Source: Aeromonas popoffii (GTDB lineage Bacteria > Pseudomonadota > Gammaproteobacteria > Enterobacterales > Aeromonadaceae). From it: DNA of 33,041 bases. Below are positions 17,036-25,326 of the stretch, one piece after another; within the stretch, counting starts at the first letter, position 1; each line of letters starts with the position of its first letter. Location: positions 1-33,041 of the forward strand of contig NZ_CDBI01000080.1 of assembly GCF_000820025.1 (NCBI RefSeq). Reading direction: 5' to 3'. The translations under genes were made by a program, and so were the position numbers. The notes below the pieces were generated by a model. That model worked only from the letters and a program-made list of their open reading frames with translations. It was not told where the DNA came from and searched no databases.

Positions 17036-18286
17036 TTGGATCACTTTAACTACGACGCCGACGGCCAGCTTCAGGCCGAACACACCTCGCTGCAATACCT
17101 GGCCGAGCAGTACGGCACTCCGCTGTATGTCTACTCCCGCGCGACCCTTGAACGCCACTGGCATGCCTTCGATCAGGCCGCTGGCGATATTCCCCATCTG
17201 ATCTGCTATGCGGTCAAGGCCAACTCCAACCTGGCGCTGCTCAACCTGCTTGCCCGTCTGGGATCGGGTTTTGACATCGTCTCCGGCGGCGAGCTGTCGC
17301 GGGTACTGGCGGCAGGCGGCGATCCGGCCAAGGTGGTCTTCTCCGGTGTGGCCAAGAGCGAAGCCGAGATGCAACTGGCGCTGGATAAAGAGATCTTCTG
17401 TTTCAACCTGGAGTCGGAAGCCGAACTGGAACGGTTGAATCGGGTGGCGGGCAGCATGGGCAAGAAAGCCCGGGTCTCGGTGCGGGTCAATCCGGATATC
17501 GATGCCGGGACTCATCCCTATATTTCCACCGGCCTCAAGCAGAACAAATTCGGTATCCCCATCGAGCAGGCGCCCGCCATCTATCGCAAGGCGGCCGCCA
17601 TGGCCAACATAGAGATCAAGGGGGTGGATTGCCATATCGGCTCCCAGCTCACTGAATTGACACCCTTTATGGAGGCGGCTGACAAGCTGCTGCGATTGAT
17701 CGACGAACTGGCGGCAGAAGGCATCCAGATCCATCACCTGGACGTGGGCGGTGGGCTCGGGGTCAACTATGGCGCCGAGCAGCCACCGCACCCCACCGAA
17801 TATGCCGAGGCGCTCAAGCAGAAGCTGGCGGGCCGGGATCTGACCCTGCTGTTCGAACCGGGCCGCGCCATCGTCGCCAACGCCGGTGTGCTGCTGACCC
17901 GGGTGGAGTACCTGAAGCCGGGCGAGACCCGCAACTTTGCGCTGATCGACGCCGGTATGAACGATCTGCTACGTCCCTCCCTCTACGGCGCCTGGATGAA
18001 CATCATAGAGGTGGACAGCCGCGCGGCCCATGAGCCGGCGCTGTACGACGTGGTCGGCCCTGTGTGCGAGACGGGTGACTTTCTCGGCAAGGAGCGCTCC
18101 CTCGCTATCGCGGAGGGGTCCCTGCTGGCAGTGCGTTCGGCCGGTGCCTATGGCTTTACCATGTCATCCAACTACAACACCCGTCCGCGCGCGGCCGAGG
18201 TGCTGGTGGATGGCACGCAATCCTTCCTCATCAGAGAGCGCGAGCAGTTGGCCGATCTCTGGCGCGGCGAGCATCTACTGCCCTGA
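17036..18286 (+). CDS. lysA: Diaminopimelate decarboxylase
   Basis: PLP-dependent enzyme converting meso-diaminopimelate to L-lysine in the cytosol (416 residues, type III fold). The PLP-binding lysine is Lys61 in YAVKANSN; conserved sites include SGGELSR, the glycine-rich VDCHIGSQ and GGGLGVNY, LLFEPGRAI, and the active-site Cys in GPVCETGDFLG. The start is TTG at 17036, after a strong AGGAAGGA, and the usual family length supports it. It precedes dapF as in Pseudomonas and Vibrio. The last 50 bases are repeated in decayed form between the stop codon and dapF. Confidence 0.95.
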   Translation: MDHFNYDADGQLQAEHTSLQYLAEQYGTPLYVYSRATLERHWHAFDQAAGDIPHLICYAVKANSNLALLNLLARLGSGFDIVSGGELSRVLAAGGDPAKVVFSGVAKSEAEMQLALDKEIFCFNLESEAELERLNRVAGSMGKKARVSVRVNPDIDAGTHPYISTGLKQNKFGIPIEQAPAIYRKAAAMANIEIKGVDCHIGSQLTELTPFMEAADKLLRLIDELAAEGIQIHHLDVGGGLGVNYGAEQPPHPTEYAEALKQKLAGRDLTLLFEPGRAIVANAGVLLTRVEYLKPGETRNFALIDAGMNDLLRPSLYGAWMNIIEVDSRAAHEPALYDVVGPVCETGDFLGKERSLAIAEGSLLAVRSAGAYGFTMSSNYNTRPRAAEVLVDGTQSFLIREREQLADLWRGEHLLP

Positions 18287-18376
18287 TAGCAGGGAAACGC
18301 ACGATTGAGCGTGATAAGTTGACCGATCGCTGGTGCAGTGAGCATTTACTGCCTAAAGGGTACAGGAACGCACGAT
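18236..18376 (+). repeat. Tandem duplication of the lysA tail and dapF leader
   Basis: The lysA end plus intergenic bases (18236-18305) is repeated at 18307-18376 with equal unit length (70 bases, one base between). About 38 of 48 bases in the coding part agree; most differences in the second copy are changes to A or T. Both units end in a shared AACGCACGAT; in the second copy this runs into the dapF ATG. The second copy has lost the lysA stop and encodes a changed ERDKLTDRWCSEHLLP. Confidence 0.85.
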
Positions 18377-19205
18377 GTTGATAGATTTTTCCAAGATGCA
18401 CGGGCTGGGCAATGACTTCATGGTGGTGGATGGTGTCACCCAGAAGGTGTTTTTCAGCAATGACGTCATCAAGAAATTGGCGGATCGCCACTTCGGGATT
18501 GGCTTCGACCAGCTGCTGCTGGTGGAGCCGCCCTATGATCCTGAACTCGACTTTCACTACCGTATCTTCAATGCCGATGGCAGCGAGGTGGAGCAGTGCG
18601 GCAATGGTGCCCGTTGTTTCGCCCGCTTCGTGCGTCTCAAGGGGCTGATCAACCGGGATCGCATCGCGGTCAGCACGGCCCGCGGTCGCATTACCCTGCA
18701 GCTGGAAGGGGAGAATCAGGTCACGGTCAACATGGGTGTCCCCCAGTTTGAACCGGGCAAGATCCCGTTTCGGGCCCAGAAGGCGGAAAAAACCTATTTG
18801 TTGCGGGCGCAAGAGCATACTGTGATGTGTGGTGTTGTCTCCATGGGCAACCCTCACTGCGTCATCGAAGTGCCTTCGGTGGCCGACGCGCCGGTAGAGA
18901 CACTGGGTGCCATCATGGAGCGGCACGAGCGTTTCCCTGAGCGGGTCAACGTCGGCTTCATGGAGATGGTCAACGCCACCGAGATCAAGCTGCGGGTGTT
19001 CGAGCGCGGAGTGGGCGAGACGCTTGCCTGTGGTACCGGCGCCTGTGCGGCGGCGGTGATCGGCATAAGTCAGGGCAAGCTCAAGGAGCGGGTCACCGTC
19101 AGTTTGCCGGGTGGCAAGCTGACCATCGCCTGGAAGGGGCCGGGCCAGCCGGTCTATATGACGGGTCCGGCCGAGCATGTATTCGACGGCCAGATAGAGT
19201 TGTAG
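18375..19205 (+). CDS. dapF: Diaminopimelate epimerase
   Basis: Cofactor-independent racemase-type enzyme interconverting LL- and meso-diaminopimelate, supplying both lysine and peptidoglycan synthesis. It is 276 residues. The two catalytic cysteines are in QCGNGARC (Cys75) and ACGTGACAA (about Cys219). The N-terminus [11 protein letters not shown] and GNPHCVIEV are characteristic. The ATG at 18375 has CAGGAA upstream. That ribosome binding site lies within the second unit of the lysA tail duplication. It is in an operon with lysA, and a terminator-like hairpin follows. Confidence 0.96.
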   Translation: MLIDFSKMHGLGNDFMVVDGVTQKVFFSNDVIKKLADRHFGIGFDQLLLVEPPYDPELDFHYRIFNADGSEVEQCGNGARCFARFVRLKGLINRDRIAVSTARGRITLQLEGENQVTVNMGVPQFEPGKIPFRAQKAEKTYLLRAQEHTVMCGVVSMGNPHCVIEVPSVADAPVETLGAIMERHERFPERVNVGFMEMVNATEIKLRVFERGVGETLACGTGACAAAVIGISQGKLKERVTVSLPGGKLTIAWKGPGQPVYMTGPAEHVFDGQIEL

Positions 19206-19247
19206 GCATGGGGCGGGGATGGCTCCGCTCTGCCAAGCGCTAATGTC

Positions 19248-19267
19248 GGGGCCTTGTGCCCCTTTTT
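19248..19267 (+). terminator. Terminator-like hairpin between dapF and the DUF484 gene
   Basis: GGGGC, five-base loop, GCCCC, then TTTTT. The stem is short (five G-C pairs) but the T run is perfect. It sits 20 bases before the next ATG and may reduce read-through from dapF into the xerC part of the operon. Confidence 0.5.
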
Positions 19268-19286
19268 CAGATGGACCAACCAAGTT

Positions 19287-19967
19287 ATGAGCGAACTCAA
19301 ACGGCAGGAATCACTGGTGGAGGAAGCCACAGTGCTGGAGTACCTGGCCCGTTATCCCGAGTTTTTCCAGCGCCACGCGGCCATGCTGGATCGGATCCGC
19401 ATTCCCCACGAGCGCAAAGGCTCGGTCTCGCTGGTTGAACGCCAGATGGACCGACAGCGTGAGCGCATCGAGCAACTGGAGCAGGAGATCACCGAGCTGA
19501 TGGGGATCGCCAGCGAGAACGAACGGATCTTCCGGGTGTACGCCGACCTCTACGGCGAGCTCTACGGCTGCCAGACCCTGTTCGAGGTGAGTGCCGTGAT
19601 GGGCAAGGCGTTTGTGCAGCGACTGCGACTGACCGGCCTGCGGCTCTGGCTCAGCCCGAAAAAATTCCAGTTGAGCGGCCCCGAGCAGCGCTTCATGGCG
19701 GAGGGCAAGCAGCTCGATCAGCTGCTGGGTCAACGGCTACCGGGGCAGGATTACTACTTCGGTCGGCTCAACCAGAGCGAGAAGCAGGCGCTGTTTGGCC
19801 ACGATGTGCTGGTCAACTCCGTCGCCCTGATGCGGCTCGGCGATCTCGGCGTGCTGGCCTTTGCCAGCTCGGATCCCAGCCACTTCAGCCCCCACAATGA
19901 CACCCTGTTGCTGGGTCAGCTGGGCCGCTTGTTGCAACTGCGCCTGCCCGAGCTGGTTCGTGGCTAA
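19287..19967 (+). CDS. DUF484 family protein (YigA-like)
   Basis: Cytosolic protein of 226 residues, DUF484 (PF04340), found directly before xerC in many gammaproteobacteria. A coiled-coil-prone N-terminal region ([22 protein letters not shown]) follows [15 protein letters not shown]. The later part resembles a GAF-like fold ([32 protein letters not shown]). Its function is unknown. ATG 19287 is the first residue of the family consensus MSELK. The stop overlaps the likely xerC start by eight bases, so it may be coupled to xerC translation. A weak terminator-like hairpin precedes it. Confidence 0.88.
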   Translation: MSELKRQESLVEEATVLEYLARYPEFFQRHAAMLDRIRIPHERKGSVSLVERQMDRQRERIEQLEQEITELMGIASENERIFRVYADLYGELYGCQTLFEVSAVMGKAFVQRLRLTGLRLWLSPKKFQLSGPEQRFMAEGKQLDQLLGQRLPGQDYYFGRLNQSEKQALFGHDVLVNSVALMRLGDLGVLAFASSDPSHFSPHNDTLLLGQLGRLLQLRLPELVRG

Positions 19968-20916
19968 GGTACCATCTCCCGCCGCAGAGCCGCTGCCGGC
20001 CAGCCTGGCCGATGAGTTGGCTGCCTTCATCGAATACCTGAGGGTCGAGCGTCAGCTCAGCCCGCATACTCGCAGCAACTACCGATCTCACCTGGATCTC
20101 ATGGCCGCCGAGCTGGTCAGGCTTGGCCTGAACGACTGGGCCCGGCTAGAGGCGAGTCAGGTGCGCAATCTGGTGACCCGGATGCACAAGGCCGGACTGG
20201 TGCCCAGCTCCCTCGCCACCAAGCTCTCCGCCTTGCGCAGTTTCTGTGATTGGCAGGTGCGCCAGGGACGGCTCACCGCCAACCCGGCCCGCGGCATAGT
20301 GACTCCCAAGCAGGGGCGACCGTTGCCGAAAAACCTCGATGTGGACGAGATGTACCAGTTGCTCAACATCACCGACGAGCAGGATCCGCTGGCGGTACGG
20401 GATCGGGCCATCATGGAGCTGATGTACTCTTCCGGCCTGCGCCTCGCGGAGCTGGTGGGGCTCAATCTGACGGACATCAAGCTCGATGATCGTCAGCTCA
20501 AGGTGACCGGTAAGGGCGCGCGGGAGCGGGTGCTGCCCATGGGGCGGATGGCGGTGGAGTGGTTGCACAAGTGGCTCAAGGTGCGCCCCCTGCTGGCAGG
20601 GGACGAGGCCGAGGCCTTGTTTGTCTCGCAGCGCAAGCGGCGACTGTCGGCCCGCTCGGTGCAGGAGCGGCTCGATGGCTGGGGCAACAAGCAGGCGCTC
20701 AATGCCCACATTCACCCTCACAAGCTGCGCCACAGCTTCGCCACCCACATGCTGGAGTCGTCCGGCGATCTGCGGGCCGTGCAGGAGCTGCTGGGGCACG
20801 CGGATCTCTCCACCACCCAGATCTATACCCATCTCGACTTTCAGCATTTGGCCAAGGTGTACGACAACGCCCATCCCAGAGCAAAGCGGGATCCTGCCAC
20901 GCCGGAAGATGAATAA
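19960..20916 (+). CDS. xerC: Tyrosine recombinase XerC
   Basis: Site-specific recombinase that with XerD resolves chromosome dimers at dif. It is 318 residues from GTG 19960, near the E. coli size of 298. The N-terminal SAM-like DNA-binding domain ([19 protein letters not shown]) precedes the catalytic domain. The catalytic set is present: Arg in [12 protein letters not shown], Lys in [26 protein letters not shown], His in [10 protein letters not shown] and the nucleophilic Tyr in QIYTHLD. The GTG overlaps the DUF484 stop by eight bases and no better ATG is nearby; an upstream frame beginning at 19861 lies inside DUF484 and is rejected. It is followed 34 bases later by yigB. This is a core gene, not a mobile-element integrase. 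Confidence 0.95.
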   Translation: MAKVPSPAAEPLPASLADELAAFIEYLRVERQLSPHTRSNYRSHLDLMAAELVRLGLNDWARLEASQVRNLVTRMHKAGLVPSSLATKLSALRSFCDWQVRQGRLTANPARGIVTPKQGRPLPKNLDVDEMYQLLNITDEQDPLAVRDRAIMELMYSSGLRLAELVGLNLTDIKLDDRQLKVTGKGARERVLPMGRMAVEWLHKWLKVRPLLAGDEAEALFVSQRKRRLSARSVQERLDGWGNKQALNAHIHPHKLRHSFATHMLESSGDLRAVQELLGHADLSTTQIYTHLDFQHLAKVYDNAHPRAKRDPATPEDE

Positions 20917-20950
20917 CGGGGTCTGGTTACCCCGCCGTGAAGGAGCATGA

Positions 20951-21661
20951 ATGCATTTTTATCGCCGCTGGCAGCCGGTGGCCGCCATCTCGTTCGACCT
21001 CGATGACACCCTCTACGACAACGGCCCCGCCATTGAACGGGCCGAGCAGTGGATGCTGGCCCATTTGCGCAGCGAATATCTGGCGACCGCCATGCTGGAC
21101 AAGCCGCGCTGGCTGGCACTCAAGCGCGCCATGCTGCTTGCCCATCCCGAGTTGCGCCAGGATGTCAGTCTGGCGCGTCAGCGCACCATTCATGAGGCCA
21201 TGGTGCAGGGTGGCATGGCGGCCGCCACCGCCAGCCGGGAGGCCGGGCAGGTATTCGCCGCCTTTCTCGCCGAGCGATCCAAGATAGCGGTGAGCACCGC
21301 GACCCACGACTTGCTGGCGCGATTGGCCGGGCGCTATCCGCTGGTGGCGATCACCAACGGCAACCTGGACCTGGTGCAAGCGGGGCTGGGGGATTACTTC
21401 ACCCTGGTCTGCAAAGCGGGCGCGGGCACCAGAATGAAACCGGCATCGGACATGTTTGTGCAGGCGCAGAGGGCCCTCAGGCTGGCACCCGGCCAGATCC
21501 TGCATGTGGGGGATCACCCGGAGACGGATGTGCTGGGTGCCCGCTTGCACGGTTTTCGGGCTGCTTGGCTCAACGATCGCCAGCAGCCCGGGCTGGGGTT
21601 GCAACTGCTGCCGGATGTGGAGCTCAATGCACTCGGCGAGCTGGCCGAGTTGCTGCTCTGA
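20951..21661 (+). CDS. yigB: HAD-family hydrolase YigB (riboflavin-pathway phosphatase)
   Basis: HAD hydrolase of 236 residues. E. coli YigB dephosphorylates 5-amino-6-(5-phospho-D-ribitylamino)uracil in riboflavin synthesis. Motif I is FDLDDTLYDN (nucleophile Asp at about 17); motif II is AITNGN; motif III is the lysine in RMKPASDMF; motif IV is HVGDHPETDVLGA. A helical cap of about 80 residues follows motif I. The ATG at 20951 follows AAGGAG. It is the last gene of the lptM-lysA-dapF-DUF484-xerC-yigB set; in E. coli uvrD follows, but here it does not. Confidence 0.9.
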   Translation: MHFYRRWQPVAAISFDLDDTLYDNGPAIERAEQWMLAHLRSEYLATAMLDKPRWLALKRAMLLAHPELRQDVSLARQRTIHEAMVQGGMAAATASREAGQVFAAFLAERSKIAVSTATHDLLARLAGRYPLVAITNGNLDLVQAGLGDYFTLVCKAGAGTRMKPASDMFVQAQRALRLAPGQILHVGDHPETDVLGARLHGFRAAWLNDRQQPGLGLQLLPDVELNALGELAELLL

Positions 21662-21690
21662 CGGCGATGGCTGATCGCTCTTCACGGCCG

Positions 21691-22089
21691 TTATTTGCGG
21701 CAGATCAGCCCGCGCAGATCGTAAGGGTCGCCCTGATTGACCCGGCAGTAGCTGATGCCGAGGGGCAGTGCCTGCTGCAGGGTGAGGGCGGTATCCTGAT
21801 AGTGGCAGACTAGATAGAGGGGGCGCAGGTTGTTGCCGAGCAGGCTCCAGTAGTGGAGCTCGTCGTTGTCACCATTGTCCGGTTTGAGCTGAACCTGTTC
21901 ACCCGGTTCACCATCAAACAGCGCCAGGTTTGCCAGCCGGTGGCTCAGTACCTGACTCGGTTTTCCTTCCTGATCCCGGCTAAGCCCCTGCCAGCCCTCT
22001 GGTGTGGTCAACAGTTGCTGGCGGGTCTCGATTCCGGGTGGGCAGTCAAATTGCAGGGTGGCACTCAGGGCCAGTGCGGTCAGCAGCAT
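21691..22089 (-). CDS. Secreted cysteine-containing protein, STY0301-like
   Basis: Exported protein of 132 residues with a short signal peptide (MLLTALALSATLQ). The mature part has four cysteines, in FDCPPGIE, LVCHYQD, ISYCRVN and GLICRK, which probably form disulphides. The order CP...W..FDG.P..QV.L.P..... W.L......Y.VC.Y resembles the STY0301 family of unknown function. I assign that family with only moderate confidence. It sits 41 bases after the MscS-type gene on the same strand, so the two may be co-transcribed. It converges on yigB with no clear terminator. Confidence 0.6.
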   Translation of the reverse strand: MLLTALALSATLQFDCPPGIETRQQLLTTPEGWQGLSRDQEGKPSQVLSHRLANLALFDGEPGEQVQLKPDNGDNDELHYWSLLGNNLRPLYLVCHYQDTALTLQQALPLGISYCRVNQGDPYDLRGLICRK

Positions 22090-22130
22090 GGAGTCGGTCT
22101 CTTGTCGAAAGTGCAGGCATCCATGCTACG

Positions 22131-23657
22131 TCATCGGCCGCCAAACAGCGCCTTCAGTTTATCCAGCAGATCTCGCGGCGGTGCTACCTGCCTCAGGGAT
22201 TCCGCCTCCCGTGCCAGCAGGGCTTGCTGCTCCTGCTGTCTGGCACTCAGCACCCGGTAGAGCGGTTCGACCAGCGACTCGCGCTGCATGACCAGCTCCT
22301 GGAACATGGCCTGATTGATGCGATAGGTCTCGACGGTGCCGAGCGCCCGCACCGTGAACGGGTTGGGTTCACCGGTGAGCAGGCTCAGCTCGCCGAAGAA
22401 GTCGCCGGCGCTGAGGGTGCCGAGCCGCAGCTCACGCCCTTCCACCTCGACCAGCATCTCCGCATCCCCCTTCACCAGCACGAACAGCCAGCCCGAGATC
22501 TCGCCCTGGGTGAGCATGCGATCGCCGTTGACGAAGGGAGCGAACTTGACCTGATCCGCCAGTTGCAGCAGCTCTTCCTCCTGCAGCATGTCGAACAGTG
22601 GCAGGCGGCGCAGGGTGGCCGTGCGCTCGGCGGTATGGCGCTTGTGGCGCTGCTCCTTGTGATCCTGATCCGTGGTCATGAAGATGTTGAAGATGGGCGG
22701 CGTGAGGCGGCGATCGTTGCGGCGCAGGGCGGCATCGATCAGGGTGCGCACCGCCGAGTCGGTAGGATCGTCCACCGCCAGATCGGTGAGCCAGTAGCGC
22801 ACTGCATAGCGGGCGACGCCGTTCTCCACATTCATGAGCAGGCAGTCGGGCCTCGGACTGGCGGAGACGTGGCGGATGCGGGTCTCCCGCAGGGAGTGCT
22901 CCACCAGCGATATGATCTGGGTCGGCAGCGTGTCCAGGGTGATGTCGAACCAGACCCAGCGCCGCCACTGCAGGGGGGCGCTTTGCCGCCGTCCCAGCAC
23001 GGTGAAGCGCTGCTTGAGCAGGTGGCTGTTGGGGATCACCACTGTCTCCCAGTTGCGGGTCTCTATGGTGGTGGCACGCCAGTTGATTTCTACCACCCGG
23101 CCCTGGGTGGTGTCGACCTGCAGCCAGTCGCCGATGGCGATGGAGTTATCGAGCTGGATGGAGACACCGGCCAGCAGATTGCCCAGGGTGTCCTGCATGG
23201 AGAAGGCGATGACAGCCGTGATGATGGCCGAGGTGGTGACTATCTCGCCGAGCGCCATGCCGGAGGCGTAGAGCCGGAACAGGCACCAGCCGATATAGCC
23301 GACCGTGATGACGATGTCGGCTATGATGCGCGGGATGCGGATCTGGCACAGGGGGAGCAGAAACTGGAACAGCAGTATCCCCCACACCTTCACCAGCACC
23401 AGGCCGGCCAGCAGGCTGGAGATCTCCACCAGCCAGTGGTGGGGCAGGGGCAGGCGAAACCAGCCGCCCTCGAACTGGATCAACAGGATAGTGCCAATGC
23501 TCAGCATGACAAAGCTGAGCTCGGAGACCAGTTCCCTCCGCCGGCCAGGGGAGCGCCAAACATGGGTCACGAGTAAAAGCAGGGTCAGCAGGGTCCAGAA
23601 CGGGTGCTCACCAATCCACAGCAGGGTAGGTAGCGCAATGAGGTGATCACTCAACAT
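22131..23657 (-). CDS. MscS-type mechanosensitive channel with cyclic-nucleotide-binding-like domain
   Basis: Inner-membrane channel of 508 residues. Four or five N-terminal membrane segments lie between about 7 and 160. The MscS pore and beta domain follow, with AFSMQDTLGNLLAGVSIQLDNSIAIGDWLQ (about 154-183) and VVEINWRATTIETRNWETVVIPNSHL (about 191-218). Residues about 365-480 form a cNMP-binding-type beta-roll (FVNGDRMLTQGEISGWLFVLVKGDAEM, then FFGELSLLTGEPNPFTVRAL). In canonical cNMP cassettes the phosphate-binding stretch contains Arg after Pro (PRTATV type); here it is PNPFTV, so ligand binding is doubtful. ATG 23657 has AAGGGG upstream. The family resembles bacterial cyclic-nucleotide-gated MscS proteins; gating in this organism is unknown. 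Confidence 0.87.
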   Translation of the reverse strand: MLSDHLIALPTLLWIGEHPFWTLLTLLLLVTHVWRSPGRRRELVSELSFVMLSIGTILLIQFEGGWFRLPLPHHWLVEISSLLAGLVLVKVWGILLFQFLLPLCQIRIPRIIADIVITVGYIGWCLFRLYASGMALGEIVTTSAIITAVIAFSMQDTLGNLLAGVSIQLDNSIAIGDWLQVDTTQGRVVEINWRATTIETRNWETVVIPNSHLLKQRFTVLGRRQSAPLQWRRWVWFDITLDTLPTQIISLVEHSLRETRIRHVSASPRPDCLLMNVENGVARYAVRYWLTDLAVDDPTDSAVRTLIDAALRRNDRRLTPPIFNIFMTTDQDHKEQRHKRHTAERTATLRRLPLFDMLQEEELLQLADQVKFAPFVNGDRMLTQGEISGWLFVLVKGDAEMLVEVEGRELRLGTLSAGDFFGELSLLTGEPNPFTVRALGTVETYRINQAMFQELVMQRESLVEPLYRVLSARQQEQQALLAREAESLRQVAPPRDLLDKLKALFGGR

Positions 23658-23772
23658 AACAGCCCCTTATCATTGGTTATTTCCAGCATAGTTGCTTTCA
23701 AACCGGTAAATGGATGCGGGGTGAGGGCAATTTATTTATGCTTGGCGCCCATGTGACAAGGGAGTGGCGAGT

Positions 23773-24186
23773 GTGCGCAAGTTGAACAAGATGGTCTGGA
23801 TCGCGGGAGCCTGGTTGCTGGTGGGCTGCGATCAGCTGGCCGACAAGTATCGGGTCGAGTTTCGCGATGGCTCCTGGCGCGAGATCGCCATTACCCCCTT
23901 CTCCGACGAGGCCCGCTGGCGCGAGGGCTGTGCCACCGGTGAGGTGCTGACCGACATGACGCTGCCGCTCAAGCGGGGCAAGACGATCAATGGCCGCGAG
24001 CAGCTGCTCATAGGGGGCGAGTTGTTCGAGCTGGATGACAACGCTCTCTATCGCAGCAACGGCATGGTGTTCGGCCACACGCCGGATCACATCCAGCGTG
24101 GGCTCAAGGGAATGGAGATATGTCGCACCCTGCGCCCCGAGCGGGGTGGGTTGCCCAAGCTCAAGGCGCGAGGGTTTGGCGACTAG
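23773..24186 (+). CDS. Putative lipoprotein, no family recognised
   Basis: I do not recognise this gene. It encodes about 137 residues starting with a signal sequence and lipobox LLVGC, so it is probably a lipoprotein anchored after cysteine 18 of the chosen frame. Asp at the position after Cys (CDQ) would favour inner-membrane retention by the +2 rule. The mature part has REGCATGEVL and MEICRTLRPERG, giving two more cysteines. GTG 23773 is chosen because AAGGGA lies about nine bases before it; GTG 23764 is too close to that site. It ends exactly where the convergent amidotransferase gene ends, without a terminator between. Confidence 0.65.
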   Translation: MRKLNKMVWIAGAWLLVGCDQLADKYRVEFRDGSWREIAITPFSDEARWREGCATGEVLTDMTLPLKRGKTINGREQLLIGGELFELDDNALYRSNGMVFGHTPDHIQRGLKGMEICRTLRPERGGLPKLKARGFGD

Positions 24187-24960
24187 TCAGCTATTGCTGG
24201 CGTGGGCCCGGCAGGCCTCGCCGAAGGCCTCGAAAATCTTGATGGAGTGGGGATTCTCACGCGCCTTCCACTCCGGGTGCCACTGCACCGCCAGCAGGAA
24301 GGAGGCGAGGGTGGGGGCATGGAGCGCCTCGATCAACCCATCCTCGGCGTGGGCCAGCGGCTCAAGCCCCTTGGCCAGCGTCTTGATCCCCTGCCCATGC
24401 AGTGAATTGACCGGGATCGACGGCTGCCCCATCAGTGTGGCAAACCAGCTGCCGGGTACCAGCTTGACCTGATGACTCTCTCCGTACTGCTCGTCGACCG
24501 GATCATCCGAATCTTCCCTGTGATCGTCATAACCCGGCTCCTTGTAGACCTGCTGATGAATGTCGCCGCCAAGGGCCACGTTGATCTCTTGCATGCCGCG
24601 GCAGATCCCCAGGACCGGCAGGCCGCGATCGAGGGCAGCGCGCACCAGCGGGATGTCGAACAGATCCCTGTCTCTGTCCTGCTGTTTCTCCGGGGTCAGG
24701 TTCTCCTGGCCGTAGAGGGCGGGATCTATGTTGGAACCGGCGCCACTCAGATAGACGCCATTCGCCAGATCCAGATACTGCGCCAGATCCTCGGTGCCAC
24801 AGCAGGTCGGCACCAGCAGCGGCACGCAGTCGCTGATCTCCACCAGCGGCAATATGTATTTGTGGGTCATCACCTGATAGGGATGACCATTGCGAGGCTG
24901 GGCGCCCATGGTCATGAGTACGACGGGTTTACGCGGGGTGGGTGGGGTGCGAGCTGTCAT
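24187..24960 (-). CDS. PuuD-type class I glutamine amidotransferase (gamma-glutamyl hydrolase)
   Basis: Cytosolic hydrolase of the PF07722 family, related to PuuD, which releases glutamate from gamma-glutamyl-GABA during putrescine breakdown. It is 257 residues. The nucleophile is in GICRGMQEINVALGG (Cys near 119) and the catalytic His in AVQWHPEW (near 225); SLHGQGI is typical. Substrate cannot be assigned, since no puuA or other polyamine genes are adjacent. ATG 24960 follows AAGGTG. The upstream region 24991-25134 has many inverted repeats. The stop codons of this gene and the convergent lipoprotein gene are adjacent. Confidence 0.83.
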   Translation of the reverse strand: MTARTPPTPRKPVVLMTMGAQPRNGHPYQVMTHKYILPLVEISDCVPLLVPTCCGTEDLAQYLDLANGVYLSGAGSNIDPALYGQENLTPEKQQDRDRDLFDIPLVRAALDRGLPVLGICRGMQEINVALGGDIHQQVYKEPGYDDHREDSDDPVDEQYGESHQVKLVPGSWFATLMGQPSIPVNSLHGQGIKTLAKGLEPLAHAEDGLIEALHAPTLASFLLAVQWHPEWKARENPHSIKIFEAFGEACRAHASNS

Positions 24961-24990
24961 GATTCACCTTGCTATCCTTTGCGGTCCTGC

Positions 24991-25134
24991 GCCTTGGGAA
25001 GGCCCTTGCTGCGGCTGAAAGGGCAAGGGCATGCCTCAAGGCATGGTCATGGGATCAGGGTCATGCCGCAGTACCAGAATCGTCGGTCAGCCTGGGCAAT
25101 GACAGCCTGGATCCTGATCCCAGTCTGCCAAGGC
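24991..25134. other. Inverted-repeat-rich block upstream of the amidotransferase gene
   Basis: No gene is seen between 24961 and 25293, but 24991-25134 is packed with perfect inverted repeats. GCCTTGG pairs with CCAAGGC (24991-24997, 25128-25134). GCCCTTGC pairs with GCAAGGGC (25002-25009, 25023-25030). CTGCGGC pairs with GCCGCAG (25009-25015, 25065-25071). CATGCCT pairs with AGGCATG (25030-25036, 25039-25045). TGGGATCAGG pairs with CCTGATCCCA (25050-25059, 25113-25122). Some pairings exclude each other. CAGCCTGG is also repeated directly at 25088 and 25103. This may be a structured 5' leader, a small RNA gene or a compound operator. Confidence 0.45.
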
Positions 25135-25293
25135 CGTTCAATATGTCAAACGAAATGATGCTGAAATGTTAACCTCATGTAAGCAAAGAACTACCTTGAG
25201 TCCCTTTTTAAGGGGGCTGTGGGGCATGTTGGCGAGATGAGGGAGATGGCTGTGGTGGATATATTAAACATCCGGCCGGGGTTGCCGGATAGC

Positions 25294-25319
25294 AAAAGGG
25301 GCCTGGGTGGAGGCCCCTT
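25294..25319 (-). terminator. Rho-independent terminator of yidA
   Basis: AAGGGGCCT/AGGCCCCTT (25296-25304 with 25311-25319), six-base loop, T run on the minus strand. It starts eight bases after the yidA stop. Confidence 0.85.
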
Positions 25320-25326
25320 GTGTGGG

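Noticed and set aside
19861..19959. Longer XerC N-terminus starting at 19861
   Set aside because: The extra 33 residues overlap DUF484 and are cysteine-rich junk; the GTG at 19960 gives the normal family length.
19960..20916. Tyrosine recombinase as evidence of an integrated element
   Set aside because: Sequence and position between DUF484 and yigB identify it as housekeeping XerC; no attachment repeats or element genes surround it.
22002..23576. Long plus-strand open frame opposite the MscS-type gene
   Set aside because: Antisense shadow: repetitive H/Q/E-rich translation without family motifs, opposite a well-supported channel gene.
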